Both the position numbers and the translations under genes were made by a program. From assembly GCA_964410505.1 (NCBI GenBank), contig CAYPGR010000009.1, positions 1 through 41,906 on the forward strand: a DNA stretch of 41,906 nt, in the 5' to 3' direction. Shown here in pieces: positions 25,562-33,743 of the stretch. How positions within the stretch are numbered: position 1 is the first letter of the stretch; the number at the start of each line of letters is the position of its first letter. The stretch is from UBA1361 sp041656375 (GTDB taxonomy: Bacteria > Bacillota_I > Bacilli_A > RFN20 > CAG-826). A model generated the notes under the pieces. It did no database searches. It was not told where the DNA came from and saw only the letters and a program-made list of their open reading frames with translations.

Positions 25562-25583
25562 AAGGGTATAGAAAGAGGTGCGT

Positions 25584-26507
25584 ATGAATATATTGATGTT
25601 ATTAACACCCAAAAAGGATGTTCGATTTTTAACCACCAACTTAACAATTGAAGAAGCTTTAACCCTTCTTAAACGGGTCCGTTTTAATAGTGTTCCACTC
25701 TTAGATAAGGATGGCTATTATGTTGGCACCATCACTGAGGGTGACTTATTATGGTACTTGGCGGAACATGGTGACAAAGCGGTGGCGACAACAAAAATTA
25801 AAGAAGTGGAACGTCATCGTGATTATGGTCCGGTTACGATCAATGCCTCGATGGATGATCTCATTCAAGTGTCTTTAAGTCAAAACTTTATCCCCATTCT
25901 TGATGATCGGCGTTATTTTATCGGCATTGTCACCCGGAAAGATTTATTAAATGATTTTATTTTTAAATCACAAAAACGGGCCGAAGTGGTGAGTACGAAT
26001 CCAGTCTTAAATGCCATCTATAAAAGACGGAGTATTCGTAAATTTAAGGATGATGTGATTGCCCAAGAAGTGTTACGGGAAATTATGAATGCTGCCCTTG
26101 TGACCCCAACGGCCCGTAATAAACGACCCCAACATGTGATACTCCTAAATGATCGAGAACTGATTAAAGAATTAAGCGTTGTCCATCGAAAGGGCGGACA
26201 TTTTGAAAAAGCGCCTTATCTCATTCTCATGCTTAATGATTCAAGTAAAGAAGACGACCAATACAATGCGATCAGTAATACCGCTGGGGCAATCATGAGT
26301 CTTTTGCTCGCCATTGAAAGTTATGATAATTTAGGCGGTTTTTGGATTGGATGCGGTACAAAAGAGATGAGTGATGCTTTTTTAAACCATCTTCATGTGC
26401 CATCAGAATATCGTCTTTTTGGAATGATTGGTTTTGGCGTAAAGGATGAATATAAGCCCGCAAATGAGCCGAATGATGACCATAAAATACATCTAAATTG
26501 CTGGTAA
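25584..26507 (+). CDS. Fusion of a CBS-domain pair and a nitroreductase
   Basis: A 307-residue protein. Residues 1-130 form two CBS motifs (VRFLTTNLTIEEALTLLK...SVPLLDKDGYYVGTITEGDLLWYL and PVTINASMDDLIQVSLSQNFIPILDDRRYFIGIVTRKDLL), which usually bind adenine nucleotides. Residues 142-307 form an FMN-dependent nitroreductase: AIYKRRSIRKFKDD is the FMN phosphate motif (RRSxRxF), followed by AALVTPTARNKRPQHVILL and GGFWIGCG. The second half is an oxidoreductase using NAD(P)H; the first may make its activity depend on cellular AMP/ATP or NAD state (inference). AGAGG lies five bases before the ATG at 25584; a GTG two codons earlier is rejected because it overlaps that site. The next gene also encodes a flavin enzyme. 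Confidence 0.88.
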   Translation: MNILMLLTPKKDVRFLTTNLTIEEALTLLKRVRFNSVPLLDKDGYYVGTITEGDLLWYLAEHGDKAVATTKIKEVERHRDYGPVTINASMDDLIQVSLSQNFIPILDDRRYFIGIVTRKDLLNDFIFKSQKRAEVVSTNPVLNAIYKRRSIRKFKDDVIAQEVLREIMNAALVTPTARNKRPQHVILLNDRELIKELSVVHRKGGHFEKAPYLILMLNDSSKEDDQYNAISNTAGAIMSLLLAIESYDNLGGFWIGCGTKEMSDAFLNHLHVPSEYRLFGMIGFGVKDEYKPANEPNDDHKIHLNCW

Positions 26508-26530
26508 GCATAAGAAAAAGTGCGATTTTA

Positions 26531-26561
26531 AGCACAAAAGATAAAATTATTGTGCTATAAT
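26531..26561 (+). promoter_or_regulatory. Extended -10 promoter overlapped by an inverted repeat
   Basis: TGCTATAAT (26553-26561) is an extended -10, 15 bases before the ATG at 26577. AGCACAA (26531-26537) and TTGTGCT (26550-26556) are exact inverted arms 12 bases apart that overlap the -10, so a repressor site is possible. Confidence 0.5.
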
Positions 26562-26576
26562 AATCGTGGAGGATTT

Positions 26577-27131
26577 ATGGCAAAAAATATTTTAGTGATC
26601 ACAGGCAGTGTCCGTAAAATCGGAAATTCAGCAGTTTTGGCAAACGCTTTTATTAAAGGTGCACGTCAAAATGGCAACGCAATTCAAAAGGTAGAAGCGT
26701 CTAACCGTAATTTTTCTCCATTCCGCGATAAAGAAAATGCTTGGCGAAAAGGAAAACCAAGTTTAATTGAAGATGATTTTAACGTCCTCGCCCCATACCT
26801 CCATGTCTCTGATGTGCTCGTCCTTGCCTCGCCTGTTTACTTTGGTGGATTTTCCGCATCAATTAAACTATTTATGGATAATTTATATGCTTATACCCTC
26901 CCCCAACGGAAACGTAATTTAAAATTTACGACCGCCATTCTTCTAGCAGTGGCTCGCGATAATGATCCGGATACGTTTATTGGCATCACTCATGAATTTA
27001 AAGAACTCGTAAAGCAACTTGAAATTCCAAGTTTTAAAATTATTACGGCTCCTGGCGTTTTTGAACGGGGCGATATTGATCATCATCCAGCTTTGCATGA
27101 AGCCATGGAACTCGGGAAACAGATCGTCTAG
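26577..27131 (+). CDS. Flavodoxin-fold NAD(P)H-dependent oxidoreductase
   Basis: A 184-residue flavoprotein of the NADPH-dependent FMN reductase / iron-sulfur-flavoprotein superfamily. ILVITGSVRKIGNSAVLANAF is the FMN phosphate loop, and LASPVYFGGFSASIKLFMDNLYAY is the second flavin-binding block. In iron-sulfur relatives the segment before DD carries a cysteine cluster. Here the same stretch (ASNRNFSPFRDKENAWRKG) has no cysteine, so no cluster is expected. GGAGG nine bases upstream sets the ATG at 26577; the frame extends to 26550 across the promoter, which is rejected. galE follows after ten bases. Confidence 0.87.
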   Translation: MAKNILVITGSVRKIGNSAVLANAFIKGARQNGNAIQKVEASNRNFSPFRDKENAWRKGKPSLIEDDFNVLAPYLHVSDVLVLASPVYFGGFSASIKLFMDNLYAYTLPQRKRNLKFTTAILLAVARDNDPDTFIGITHEFKELVKQLEIPSFKIITAPGVFERGDIDHHPALHEAMELGKQIV

Positions 27132-27140
27132 GTTTTTGCG

Positions 27141-28142
27141 ATGAAAATATTAGTAACAGGCGGGACCGGTTTTATCGGCTCCCATACCGTTGTTGAATTA
27201 ATGAATGCTGGTCATGAGGTTGTCATTGTTGATAATTTAGTTAATTCGCAAAAGAATGTCCTCAATAAAATTAAGCGCCTGACGAAAGTACGACCACTTT
27301 TTTATAAAGCTAATGTTGAAGATGTCAAGGCCATGCACAAGATTTTTAGTGCCCATCAATTTGAAGCGATTATCCATTTTGCCGGATTAAAAGCCGTGGG
27401 CGAAAGTGTCCAAAAACCGCTTCTTTATTACCGTAATAATTTAGATTCAACCCTTACTCTTCTTGAAATGATGATTACCTATAATGTTAGAAACATCCTC
27501 TTTTCAAGCAGCGCAACGGTGTATGGAACGCCGGATGTCATGCCGATCAGCGAAAAAGATCCGCTTGGTAATACCACCAATCCTTACGCAACGACAAAAT
27601 TGTTTATTGAACAAATCCTTAAAGATTTTGTCTTTGCTAATCCGGGTTATAAAGCAGTCAGTTTACGTTACTTTAATCCGATTGGTGCGCATCCCTCAAA
27701 ATTATTAGGGGAATCACCAAATGATATTCCCAATAATCTGATGCCTTATATTAGTAAAGTGGCAAGTGGTAAACTTGCCTCACTTGGTATTTTTGGCAAT
27801 GATTACGACACGGTTGATGGCACCGGGGTGCGTGATTATGTTCACGTCGTAGATCTCGCTAGAGGACACCTTTTAGCGCTTCAAGCATTTGGTTTTAATG
27901 AAGCATATAATTTCTATAATCTTGGTACGGGGCGTGGCACGAGTGTGCTTGAACTCATTCATGCCTATGAAAAGGCAAACCATGTCAAAATCCCGTATGA
28001 AATAAAACCGCGGCGAAGCGGGGATATTGCCACCAGTTTTGCGGATATTACCAAAGCCAAAACGGAACTTGGTTTTGTGCCGCACTATACGATTAAAGAT
28101 GCCTGCCGTCATGCTTACCTTTTTGAAAAAAAGATTAAATAA
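27141..28142 (+). CDS. galE: UDP-glucose 4-epimerase
   Basis: A 333-residue extended short-chain dehydrogenase of normal GalE length (about 330-340). TGGTGFIGSHTVVEL binds NAD, HFAGLKAVGESVQKPLLYY is a GalE marker, SSSATVYG and YATTK give the catalytic Ser/Thr and Tyr-x3-Lys, and YFNPIGAHPS and GTGVRDYVHVVDLARGH complete the family pattern. It interconverts UDP-glucose and UDP-galactose, supplying galactose for surface glycans or galactose breakdown. The ribosome binding site is weak, so translation may depend on the flavoprotein gene ending ten bases upstream. A terminator follows. Confidence 0.95.
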   Translation: MKILVTGGTGFIGSHTVVELMNAGHEVVIVDNLVNSQKNVLNKIKRLTKVRPLFYKANVEDVKAMHKIFSAHQFEAIIHFAGLKAVGESVQKPLLYYRNNLDSTLTLLEMMITYNVRNILFSSSATVYGTPDVMPISEKDPLGNTTNPYATTKLFIEQILKDFVFANPGYKAVSLRYFNPIGAHPSKLLGESPNDIPNNLMPYISKVASGKLASLGIFGNDYDTVDGTGVRDYVHVVDLARGHLLALQAFGFNEAYNFYNLGTGRGTSVLELIHAYEKANHVKIPYEIKPRRSGDIATSFADITKAKTELGFVPHYTIKDACRHAYLFEKKIK

Positions 28143-28158
28143 TTCAACATTGAATGAT

Positions 28159-28187
28159 AAAAAGATGAAGGGTTCCTTCATCTTTTT
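28159..28187 (+). terminator. Rho-independent terminator after galE
   Basis: AAAAAGATGAAGG and CCTTCATCTTTTT form a stem around GTT, with T run. Confidence 0.9.
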
Positions 28188-28243
28188 CATATAGTGTAAC
28201 GCCGACGGACCATTAATGATAAAATTAAGGCAAGGAGAGTTGT

Positions 28244-29149
28244 ATGGAAAACTATCGTAAAAGTTATAAAGTTAATGATGATTTGACACTTTATGGGGCT
28301 TTTTGGCCAACCCTTAATGGTCGTGCTAATGTTTTGATTATCACAGGTATGGAAGAACATGCCCTCCGCTACACGGAGTTCGCCCTCTTCTTAAATGCGA
28401 ATGGCTTTAATGTATATTCGCTTGATTTTTATGGTCAAGGCGAAAACATTGTGCGTGGTATATCCAAAAAAGGTGAAGTACCTGACGGGGCGTTTATGCG
28501 CTTTATTGATCACCTTGGTGTAGTCGCTATGCAAATTAAGAAAGACAAGTTGCCCCTTTATATCCTAGGTCACTCGATGGGGTCATTTATGGCGCAACAT
28601 TTTATGCAACGCTATCCTGAACTTGCCAGTAAAGTTGTTATTGTCGGTTCAAACGGACCATCGATCTTATTTGGACTCGGTCACTTGGTTGCCAGTTTAA
28701 CGGTTAACAAGCAAAATCGACATAAAGAAAGTGTCCTCTTATCATCGCTTTCAATTGGTAGTTACGCTAAAAGTATTAAACCCGCTCGGACCCAAGCCGA
28801 TTGGCTTAGTTACAACACGGATAATGTTGATATGTTTCTTAAAGATCCGCTTGACGGTGGACCATCAACCAAAGGATTTTATCGTGAATTGCTGCACGGA
28901 ACAAGTTCACTTTATAAGAAAGCAAACTATGCGCGTGTGGGCCGTGACTTACCCTTATTCATTATTGCCGGCCAAGATGATCCGGTCGGTCTTAAAGGTA
29001 AAGGAGTCTTAAAACTGCATAACTTTTATAAGCGTTTAGGATTTAGTCATGTCTTTACTAAAATCTATCCAAAAATGCGTCATGAAATATTAAATGAAAC
29101 GAATCGCAAACAAGTATATAATGATGTACTAGCGTTTTTAAATGAATAA
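28244..29149 (+). CDS. Alpha/beta hydrolase, lysophospholipase/monoacylglycerol-lipase type
   Basis: A 301-residue serine hydrolase. The nucleophile elbow is GHSMGSF (Ser111), the acid lies in IIAGQDDPVG, and the histidine in YPKMRHEILNE. The N-terminus (YKVNDDLTLYGAFWP, LIITGMEEHALRYTEFALFLNANGFNVYSLDFYGQGE) is the Hydrolase_4 pattern of monoacylglycerol lipases and PldB. No signal peptide, so it should act in the cytosol or at the inner membrane face on glycerolipids; substrate is uncertain. AAGGAGAG precedes the ATG. smpB starts 18 bases after its stop, so it may head a four-gene unit ending with folT. Confidence 0.9.
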   Translation: MENYRKSYKVNDDLTLYGAFWPTLNGRANVLIITGMEEHALRYTEFALFLNANGFNVYSLDFYGQGENIVRGISKKGEVPDGAFMRFIDHLGVVAMQIKKDKLPLYILGHSMGSFMAQHFMQRYPELASKVVIVGSNGPSILFGLGHLVASLTVNKQNRHKESVLLSSLSIGSYAKSIKPARTQADWLSYNTDNVDMFLKDPLDGGPSTKGFYRELLHGTSSLYKKANYARVGRDLPLFIIAGQDDPVGLKGKGVLKLHNFYKRLGFSHVFTKIYPKMRHEILNETNRKQVYNDVLAFLNE

Positions 29150-29167
29150 AGAATAGAGAATTGATAC

Positions 29168-29647
29168 ATGGCTAAAAAGAAGGAACTTAATCCCGTTATT
29201 ACTGAAAATCGAAAGGCAAGTTTTGATTACTTTTTAAGTGACTTCTTAGAAGTCGGCATTGTTTTAACTGGTACCGAAATTAAATCAATTCGTCAGTCTG
29301 GATCTTCACTAACAGATACGTATGTCTCCTTTCGAAATGGGGAAGCTTATTTAGAAGGACTGCATATTGCACCTTATGAATTCGGTAATATTTTTAACCA
29401 TGAACCACGGCGTTCCCGCAAGCTTTTAATGCATAAACGACAAATTGTTAAATATGCGTCAGATGCACAGATTGAACAAATGACGGTTGTCGCAACCAAG
29501 ATGTATTTTGTCCGCGGCCGAGTTAAGGTCGCTATCGCCCTTGGTAAGGGTAAAAAGCATTATGATAAACGGGAAACAATCAAAAAACGCGAAGACCAAT
29601 TAACGATGGACAAAGCCAAAAAACGAGGAAGCCAAGCGGATGATTAA
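29168..29647 (+). CDS. smpB: SsrA-binding protein SmpB
   Basis: A 159-residue protein with the full SmpB pattern: ITENRKASFDYFLSDFLEVGIVLTGTEIKSIR, SLTDTYVSFRNGEAYL, NHEPRRSRKLLMHKRQI, YFVRGRVKVAIALGKGKKHYDKR and the basic helical tail. It binds tmRNA and brings it to stalled ribosomes for trans-translation. The tmRNA gene itself is not seen in this window. The last eight bases overlap folC. Confidence 0.97.
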   Translation: MAKKKELNPVITENRKASFDYFLSDFLEVGIVLTGTEIKSIRQSGSSLTDTYVSFRNGEAYLEGLHIAPYEFGNIFNHEPRRSRKLLMHKRQIVKYASDAQIEQMTVVATKMYFVRGRVKVAIALGKGKKHYDKRETIKKREDQLTMDKAKKRGSQADD

Positions 29648-30857
29648 AAAAGAAATTAAAGCTTATTTAGACCGCGCTCCCAAACGATATGACAATGCTT
29701 CTTACTTAATGTTTATTCAAGAAGTAGGCTTACCCGCTTTACCGCCTGCCATTCATATTACCGGCACTAATGGGAAAGGGAGCACTGCCCGCTATCTCGC
29801 ACTTACCTTAGAAAAAAGTGGTTACCGGGTTGGACTTTTTACTTCTCCCCATTATTTAAATATCAATGAATTAACAACCATTAACGGTGTCCAAATTAGT
29901 GACGCTTTTATTGGCGCACAACTTAAAAAATACGATAAGCAGTTTAGTAAATATGGGCTTTCTTCCTTTGAAATTATGACCTATATTTCGTTTGTTTATT
30001 TTGCGGAAAATCATCTTGACTTTGTGATTATTGAAGTCGGTATGGGGGGCCTTCTTGATGCGACTAATATTTTTACCCCAATCTTAAGTATTATCACTAA
30101 TATTGCCCTTGATCATACCCATGAACTAGGGTCATCCCTCATTGAAATAGCCCGCCATAAGGCTGGTATCATCAAACCGAATCGACCCGTCTTGCTCGGA
30201 AATATACCCCCGTTAGCCCTTGAAGCAATCACGCAAATTGCCGCCGATAAAAAGGCGCCTATCATCATGAACAGGCCCAATTATTCAATTATTGAACGAA
30301 GTTTAACCAGCATCAAATTCTTATATGAGGGTCATAACTATCTGATTGGAAGTGGGGCCAGTTATGAAGTGTCTAATGCTATTTTAGTCATTAATGCCCT
30401 AGAAATTTTACATTCACAAGGGATCAAGATCCTTGAAGGTGCTTTTGATCAAGCGCTTTTAGAAGATACTTTCCCGGGACGTTTTAGTGTGGTCTCACTA
30501 AATCCACCAGTTGTCGTTGATGGGGCTCATAATCCGCATGCCATGCGTGCATTGCTTAATGATTTAAAGGCATTTAATAGACATTTAGTGGTTGTCTTTG
30601 CAGCTTTTAAAGACAAGGATTATGCCCAAGAATTAGATTTACTTGCCTTATGTGGGGCGGATATTTTCGTGACCTCTTTTGATCATCCGCGGGCAAAAAA
30701 AGATTATGATCAAGCTCTATCCTTTTTTGCTAATCATCAAACAGCGATTAAGCATGCGCTTTCCACAATTGGCGAAAAAGACCTATTATTAATCGTGGGG
30801 TCACTCTACTTTGCAAATCTTGTGACCAAAGAGTTTCAAGGAGGCATGTATGTATAA
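29640..30857 (+). CDS. folC: Folylpolyglutamate synthase / dihydrofolate synthase
   Basis: A 405-residue Mur-ligase-family enzyme adding glutamate to folates. The P-loop HITGTNGKGSTA lies at 39-50; further markers are LFTSPHYLNINELTTING, VIIEVGMGGLLDATN, ALDHTHELG and DTFPGRFSVV followed by VVDGAHNPHAM. It overlaps smpB by eight bases and folT by eight bases. Coupling to a folate S component suggests its main job is trapping imported folate in the cell as polyglutamate; whether it also makes dihydrofolate de novo cannot be judged without other fol genes. Confidence 0.95.
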   Translation: MIKKEIKAYLDRAPKRYDNASYLMFIQEVGLPALPPAIHITGTNGKGSTARYLALTLEKSGYRVGLFTSPHYLNINELTTINGVQISDAFIGAQLKKYDKQFSKYGLSSFEIMTYISFVYFAENHLDFVIIEVGMGGLLDATNIFTPILSIITNIALDHTHELGSSLIEIARHKAGIIKPNRPVLLGNIPPLALEAITQIAADKKAPIIMNRPNYSIIERSLTSIKFLYEGHNYLIGSGASYEVSNAILVINALEILHSQGIKILEGAFDQALLEDTFPGRFSVVSLNPPVVVDGAHNPHAMRALLNDLKAFNRHLVVVFAAFKDKDYAQELDLLALCGADIFVTSFDHPRAKKDYDQALSFFANHQTAIKHALSTIGEKDLLLIVGSLYFANLVTKEFQGGMYV

Positions 30858-31650
30858 ATCAAATCGAAAAGTGGTCGCGGCAATCACTTTAAGCGGACTT
30901 TTAATGGCCTTATCAATTGCCGTGCAACGGTTTTTAGTTATTCCCTTTGGAATGCCAAGCCTCTATCGTCTTTCACTCGGGAATGTTCCGATTATTTTAG
31001 CTTCTTTATTTTTAGGACCGATATATGGTGGGATTGTTGGGGCAGGTGCCGATGTCGTTGGTGCCACACTTTTTCCGGTTGCAAACTTTTTACCGTGGCC
31101 GCTTATCAGTTCGACTCTTTACGGTATCTTGCCGTGGTTATTCATGCGCGGGATGTTCGTTATTCGCAAGAAGATGAAGTTCTCCCTTATCTATCCACTC
31201 TTAGCCCTTATTTTCATTTTGCTGGAAGTTTATATCTTTACTAATCCATCAATCCGCCATCCTTTTGATCGCAATTTACCACCGATTGTCTTTGATACGA
31301 ATTTCCGTATTTTCTTTTCAATCATTTTAGTGGCCCTGATGGCGATCTTAATCTTCGTCTTTATCTATCTTGAGAAGAAGTATGGTGAGAAGGTCAATCT
31401 AACCTATACTGGCAAGCCATCGGAACTCGGACTCATTTTACTTGTGATGGCGACACTGATTGAAGTCATCTGGGGATCATGGTGGAAAATGTCGGCGTTT
31501 GGCACCTCATTCTTCGTGAGTGTGTTCTTCCATACTGCCATCATGTTTGTCTTACTACCATTTCAAGTGAGTTTAATTGCTATTCTTGGCAACGTCTTTG
31601 CGCGAAGCAGTATTCATCAGCTATTAACGGATCAAAATCATCGCGATTAA
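30850..31650 (+). CDS. folT: ECF transporter S component, probably folate-specific (FolT)
   Basis: A 266-residue membrane protein with about six helices. FLVIPFGMPSLYRLSLGNVPIILASLFLGPIYGGIVGAGADVVGA is the FolT-type pattern (R-x-SLGN-x-P near the substrate pocket, GPxxG, D). A longer middle loop between helices is filled with two additional hydrophobic stretches (LIYPLLALIFILLEVYIF and FSIILVALMAILIFVFIYL), making it longer than the common 170-200 residues. Overlap with folC supports folate as substrate. It should dock with the EcfA1-EcfA2-EcfT module encoded 2.5 kb downstream. AAGGAGG lies upstream of the ATG at 30850. Confidence 0.85.
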   Translation: MYKSNRKVVAAITLSGLLMALSIAVQRFLVIPFGMPSLYRLSLGNVPIILASLFLGPIYGGIVGAGADVVGATLFPVANFLPWPLISSTLYGILPWLFMRGMFVIRKKMKFSLIYPLLALIFILLEVYIFTNPSIRHPFDRNLPPIVFDTNFRIFFSIILVALMAILIFVFIYLEKKYGEKVNLTYTGKPSELGLILLVMATLIEVIWGSWWKMSAFGTSFFVSVFFHTAIMFVLLPFQVSLIAILGNVFARSSIHQLLTDQNHRD

Positions 31651-31662
31651 CACGCATTATGT

Positions 31663-31684
31663 AAGGGGGCTACCCCCCCTTTTT
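31663..31684 (+). terminator. Rho-independent terminator after folT
   Basis: AAGGGGG and CCCCCCCTTTTT form a GC-rich stem around CTA. Confidence 0.9.
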
Positions 31685-31735
31685 ACTCATAAATAACGCT
31701 CGAGTTTTAAACTACTAAAAAACCCCTAAACTGCA

Positions 31736-31773
31736 TTGACACACTTTGTCTAAATTAATACATAGTATTAATT
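31736..31773 (+). promoter_or_regulatory. TTGACA promoter box with a perfect palindrome (operator candidate)
   Basis: TTGACA lies at 31736-31741. AATTAATAC (31753-31761) and GTATTAATT (31765-31773) are exact inverted arms around ATA and cover the place where the -10 box should be. The best -10-like hexamers (TACATA at 31759, TAGTAT at 31763) lie within the palindrome. The position suggests a site where a repressor or a MerR-like activator could control the small gene at 31853. Confidence 0.5.
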
Positions 31774-31852
31774 AAAACACTTCCTACTTTCTTTGATTAA
31801 TTCCTGAATGTCCTTTACAATATGGACAACATAAACAGAGGAGGAATAAAAG

Positions 31853-31972
31853 ATGGATTATCGTTTACTATTGACTGATCCAGGAGAGAAAAAAAGTGGT
31901 GAGGATGAACTCAGTGAGTTAATGCTTGCCTATGCCCTCTGTGAACAAGCGATTGAGGAAGCTCAAGAATAA
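31853..31972 (+). CDS. 39-residue acidic protein of unknown function
   Basis: A short frame with sequence starting MDYRLLLTDPGEKKSGEDEL and ending SELMLAYALCEQAIEEAQE. GAGGAGGAATAAAAG lies immediately before the ATG, among the strongest ribosome binding sites in the window, and a good terminator follows at 31998. The C-terminal half looks like one amphipathic helix with a single cysteine. It has its own promoter region with palindrome and is isolated from both neighbours by terminators, so it is transcribed as a single small mRNA. I do not recognise it. Without homologues the coding status rests on these signals; a regulatory or binding peptide is one possibility. Confidence 0.6.
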   Translation: MDYRLLLTDPGEKKSGEDELSELMLAYALCEQAIEEAQE

Positions 31973-31997
31973 AGTTCACGCTCCGGCCTCAAAAAAT

Positions 31998-32018
31998 AAC
32001 GCCTAAAGGCGTTTTTTT
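31998..32018 (+). terminator. Rho-independent terminator after the small gene
   Basis: AACGCC and GGCGTT pair around TAAA, followed by seven or more T. Confidence 0.9.
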
Positions 32019-32055
32019 ATTGTTTATTTGCTAAAATTAAAAAGAGGTACTTAAT

Positions 32056-33684
32056 ATGCGTAATAAATGGTGGCATGAGCGGATTTTTTATCAAATCTAT
32101 CCGCATTCATTTAAAGATTCAAATGGTGATGGCATTGGTGATATTCAAGGCATTATCGAAAAACTCCCTTATTTAAAAGAACTAGGTATTGGGGCGATTT
32201 GGTTTTCCCCGCTTTATGCGAGTCCAAATCATGATATGGGTTATGACATTAGTGATTACCGCGCGATTCATCCGGATTACGGGACGATGGATGACATGAA
32301 AGCCCTTCTGGCACGGGCTAATGAACTTGATATTAAAGTGGTTATGGATTTAGTCATCAATCATACTTCATTTGAACATCAATGGTTTTTAGAAAGTAAA
32401 GATATCAATAGCCCCTATCATCCTTATTACTTTTGGCGGAAGGGTCGTGTCTCAAGACGCGGCAAGAAACTCCCCCCTAACAATTGGCAAAGTATGTTTA
32501 CGGGACCGGCGTGGTCGTATGAACCAACCAATGATATGTGGTATCTTCACCTCTTTACGAAGGAACAACCGGATTTAAACTATAATCACCCAAAAGTACT
32601 CGAAGAAGTAAAAGACATTTTACGGTTTTGGCTTGATTTAGGGGTCGCGGGGTTCCGCTGTGACGTGATTAACTGCATTAGTAAAGTAAGTCTTGAAGAT
32701 GGCAAAAAACGCGTTTATAAGACGGGTAAAGAACATTATCTTAATACGCCCGGATGTCACCTCATTCTTAAAGATTTAAATAAAGAAGTCCTTGCCCCCT
32801 ATGATGCCTATACCGTTGGCGAAACGATGGATATTACAATTTATGATGCGAAAGCTTATTTAGAAGATGAACTTACCCAAGTATTTGCGTTTGACCAAGT
32901 CCAAGTTGATACACGTGGCCTCCCGCTTTTCAAGAAAAAATATCGGCCGGCAAATATGATCAAGGCCCTTAAGAAGTGGCAAGATACGATTGACTGGAAT
33001 ACCCTCTTTTTTGAAAATCACGATATTCCGCGTAGTATTAGTCGTTTTGGAAGTGATACGTATCGATTTTTAAGTGCGACCGCCCTTGGGGCTTCGATTT
33101 TATTCCTCAAAGGGACCCCCTATATTTATCAAGGCCAAGAAATCGGGATGACAAATATGCCCTTTAAAGATGTGAGTGAATTACGGGACGTGAGTTCCAT
33201 TAATGTGTACAAGTTACTACGTAAACTATGGGTTCCGCATAAATTGGCGTGGCGTTTTGTGCTTAATTTCACCCGTGACCATGCGCGAACTCCGATGCAA
33301 TGGAACACCGCAAAGGAAGCTGGCTTTACCACCGGCAAGCCTTGGTTAATGGTCAATCCCAATTACACCTATATCAATGTTGAAAGTGAACTTGAAAAAG
33401 AAAACTCCATTCTTCGTGAATATCGGAAGATGATTACCGTTCGGCAAGCACGTGACGCCTTTAAAAAAGGCGATTTAACCTTTTTAAAGACAAATCCCAA
33501 TATTCTTGGTTTTTCACGGCAAATGGATGACGAAGTTTATCAAGTGGTCATTAATCTTAGTCATAAAGCATGGCCACATCACTTAAGTCTAGACGGCGAA
33601 CTGATCTACGGTAATTACGGCGAATATTTTGATAATCAACAAAAACTTCGCCCCTATGAAGTTCAAGTGCTCAAAATCAAGTAA
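32056..33684 (+). CDS. GH13 alpha-glucosidase (oligo-1,6-glucosidase type)
   Basis: A 542-residue family 13 glycoside hydrolase of usual length. The N-terminus WWHERIFYQIYPHSFKDSNGDGIGDIQGI is typical. Catalytic residues are Asp203 in GVAGFRCDVIN, Glu256 in TVGETMD, and Asp323 in ENHDIPRSISRFG; VMDLVINHTS supplies the first conserved region. A C-terminal beta domain ends the protein. There is no signal peptide, so it acts in the cytosol on short alpha-glucosides such as isomaltose or other imported oligosaccharides; trehalose-6-phosphate is also possible for this subfamily. No sugar transporter is adjacent. AAAGAGG precedes the ATG. Confidence 0.93.
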   Translation: MRNKWWHERIFYQIYPHSFKDSNGDGIGDIQGIIEKLPYLKELGIGAIWFSPLYASPNHDMGYDISDYRAIHPDYGTMDDMKALLARANELDIKVVMDLVINHTSFEHQWFLESKDINSPYHPYYFWRKGRVSRRGKKLPPNNWQSMFTGPAWSYEPTNDMWYLHLFTKEQPDLNYNHPKVLEEVKDILRFWLDLGVAGFRCDVINCISKVSLEDGKKRVYKTGKEHYLNTPGCHLILKDLNKEVLAPYDAYTVGETMDITIYDAKAYLEDELTQVFAFDQVQVDTRGLPLFKKKYRPANMIKALKKWQDTIDWNTLFFENHDIPRSISRFGSDTYRFLSATALGASILFLKGTPYIYQGQEIGMTNMPFKDVSELRDVSSINVYKLLRKLWVPHKLAWRFVLNFTRDHARTPMQWNTAKEAGFTTGKPWLMVNPNYTYINVESELEKENSILREYRKMITVRQARDAFKKGDLTFLKTNPNILGFSRQMDDEVYQVVINLSHKAWPHHLSLDGELIYGNYGEYFDNQQKLRPYEVQVLKIK

Positions 33685-33711
33685 TAACCACAAGTTCACT
33701 TGTAGCAATTA

Positions 33712-33720
33712 TGTTATAAT
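33712..33720 (+). promoter_or_regulatory. Extended -10 promoter of the dcd/ecf/truA operon
   Basis: TGTTATAAT, 23 bases before the ATG at 33744. Confidence 0.7.
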
Positions 33721-33743
33721 TGGCAAGAGTTGGAGGGACACAT

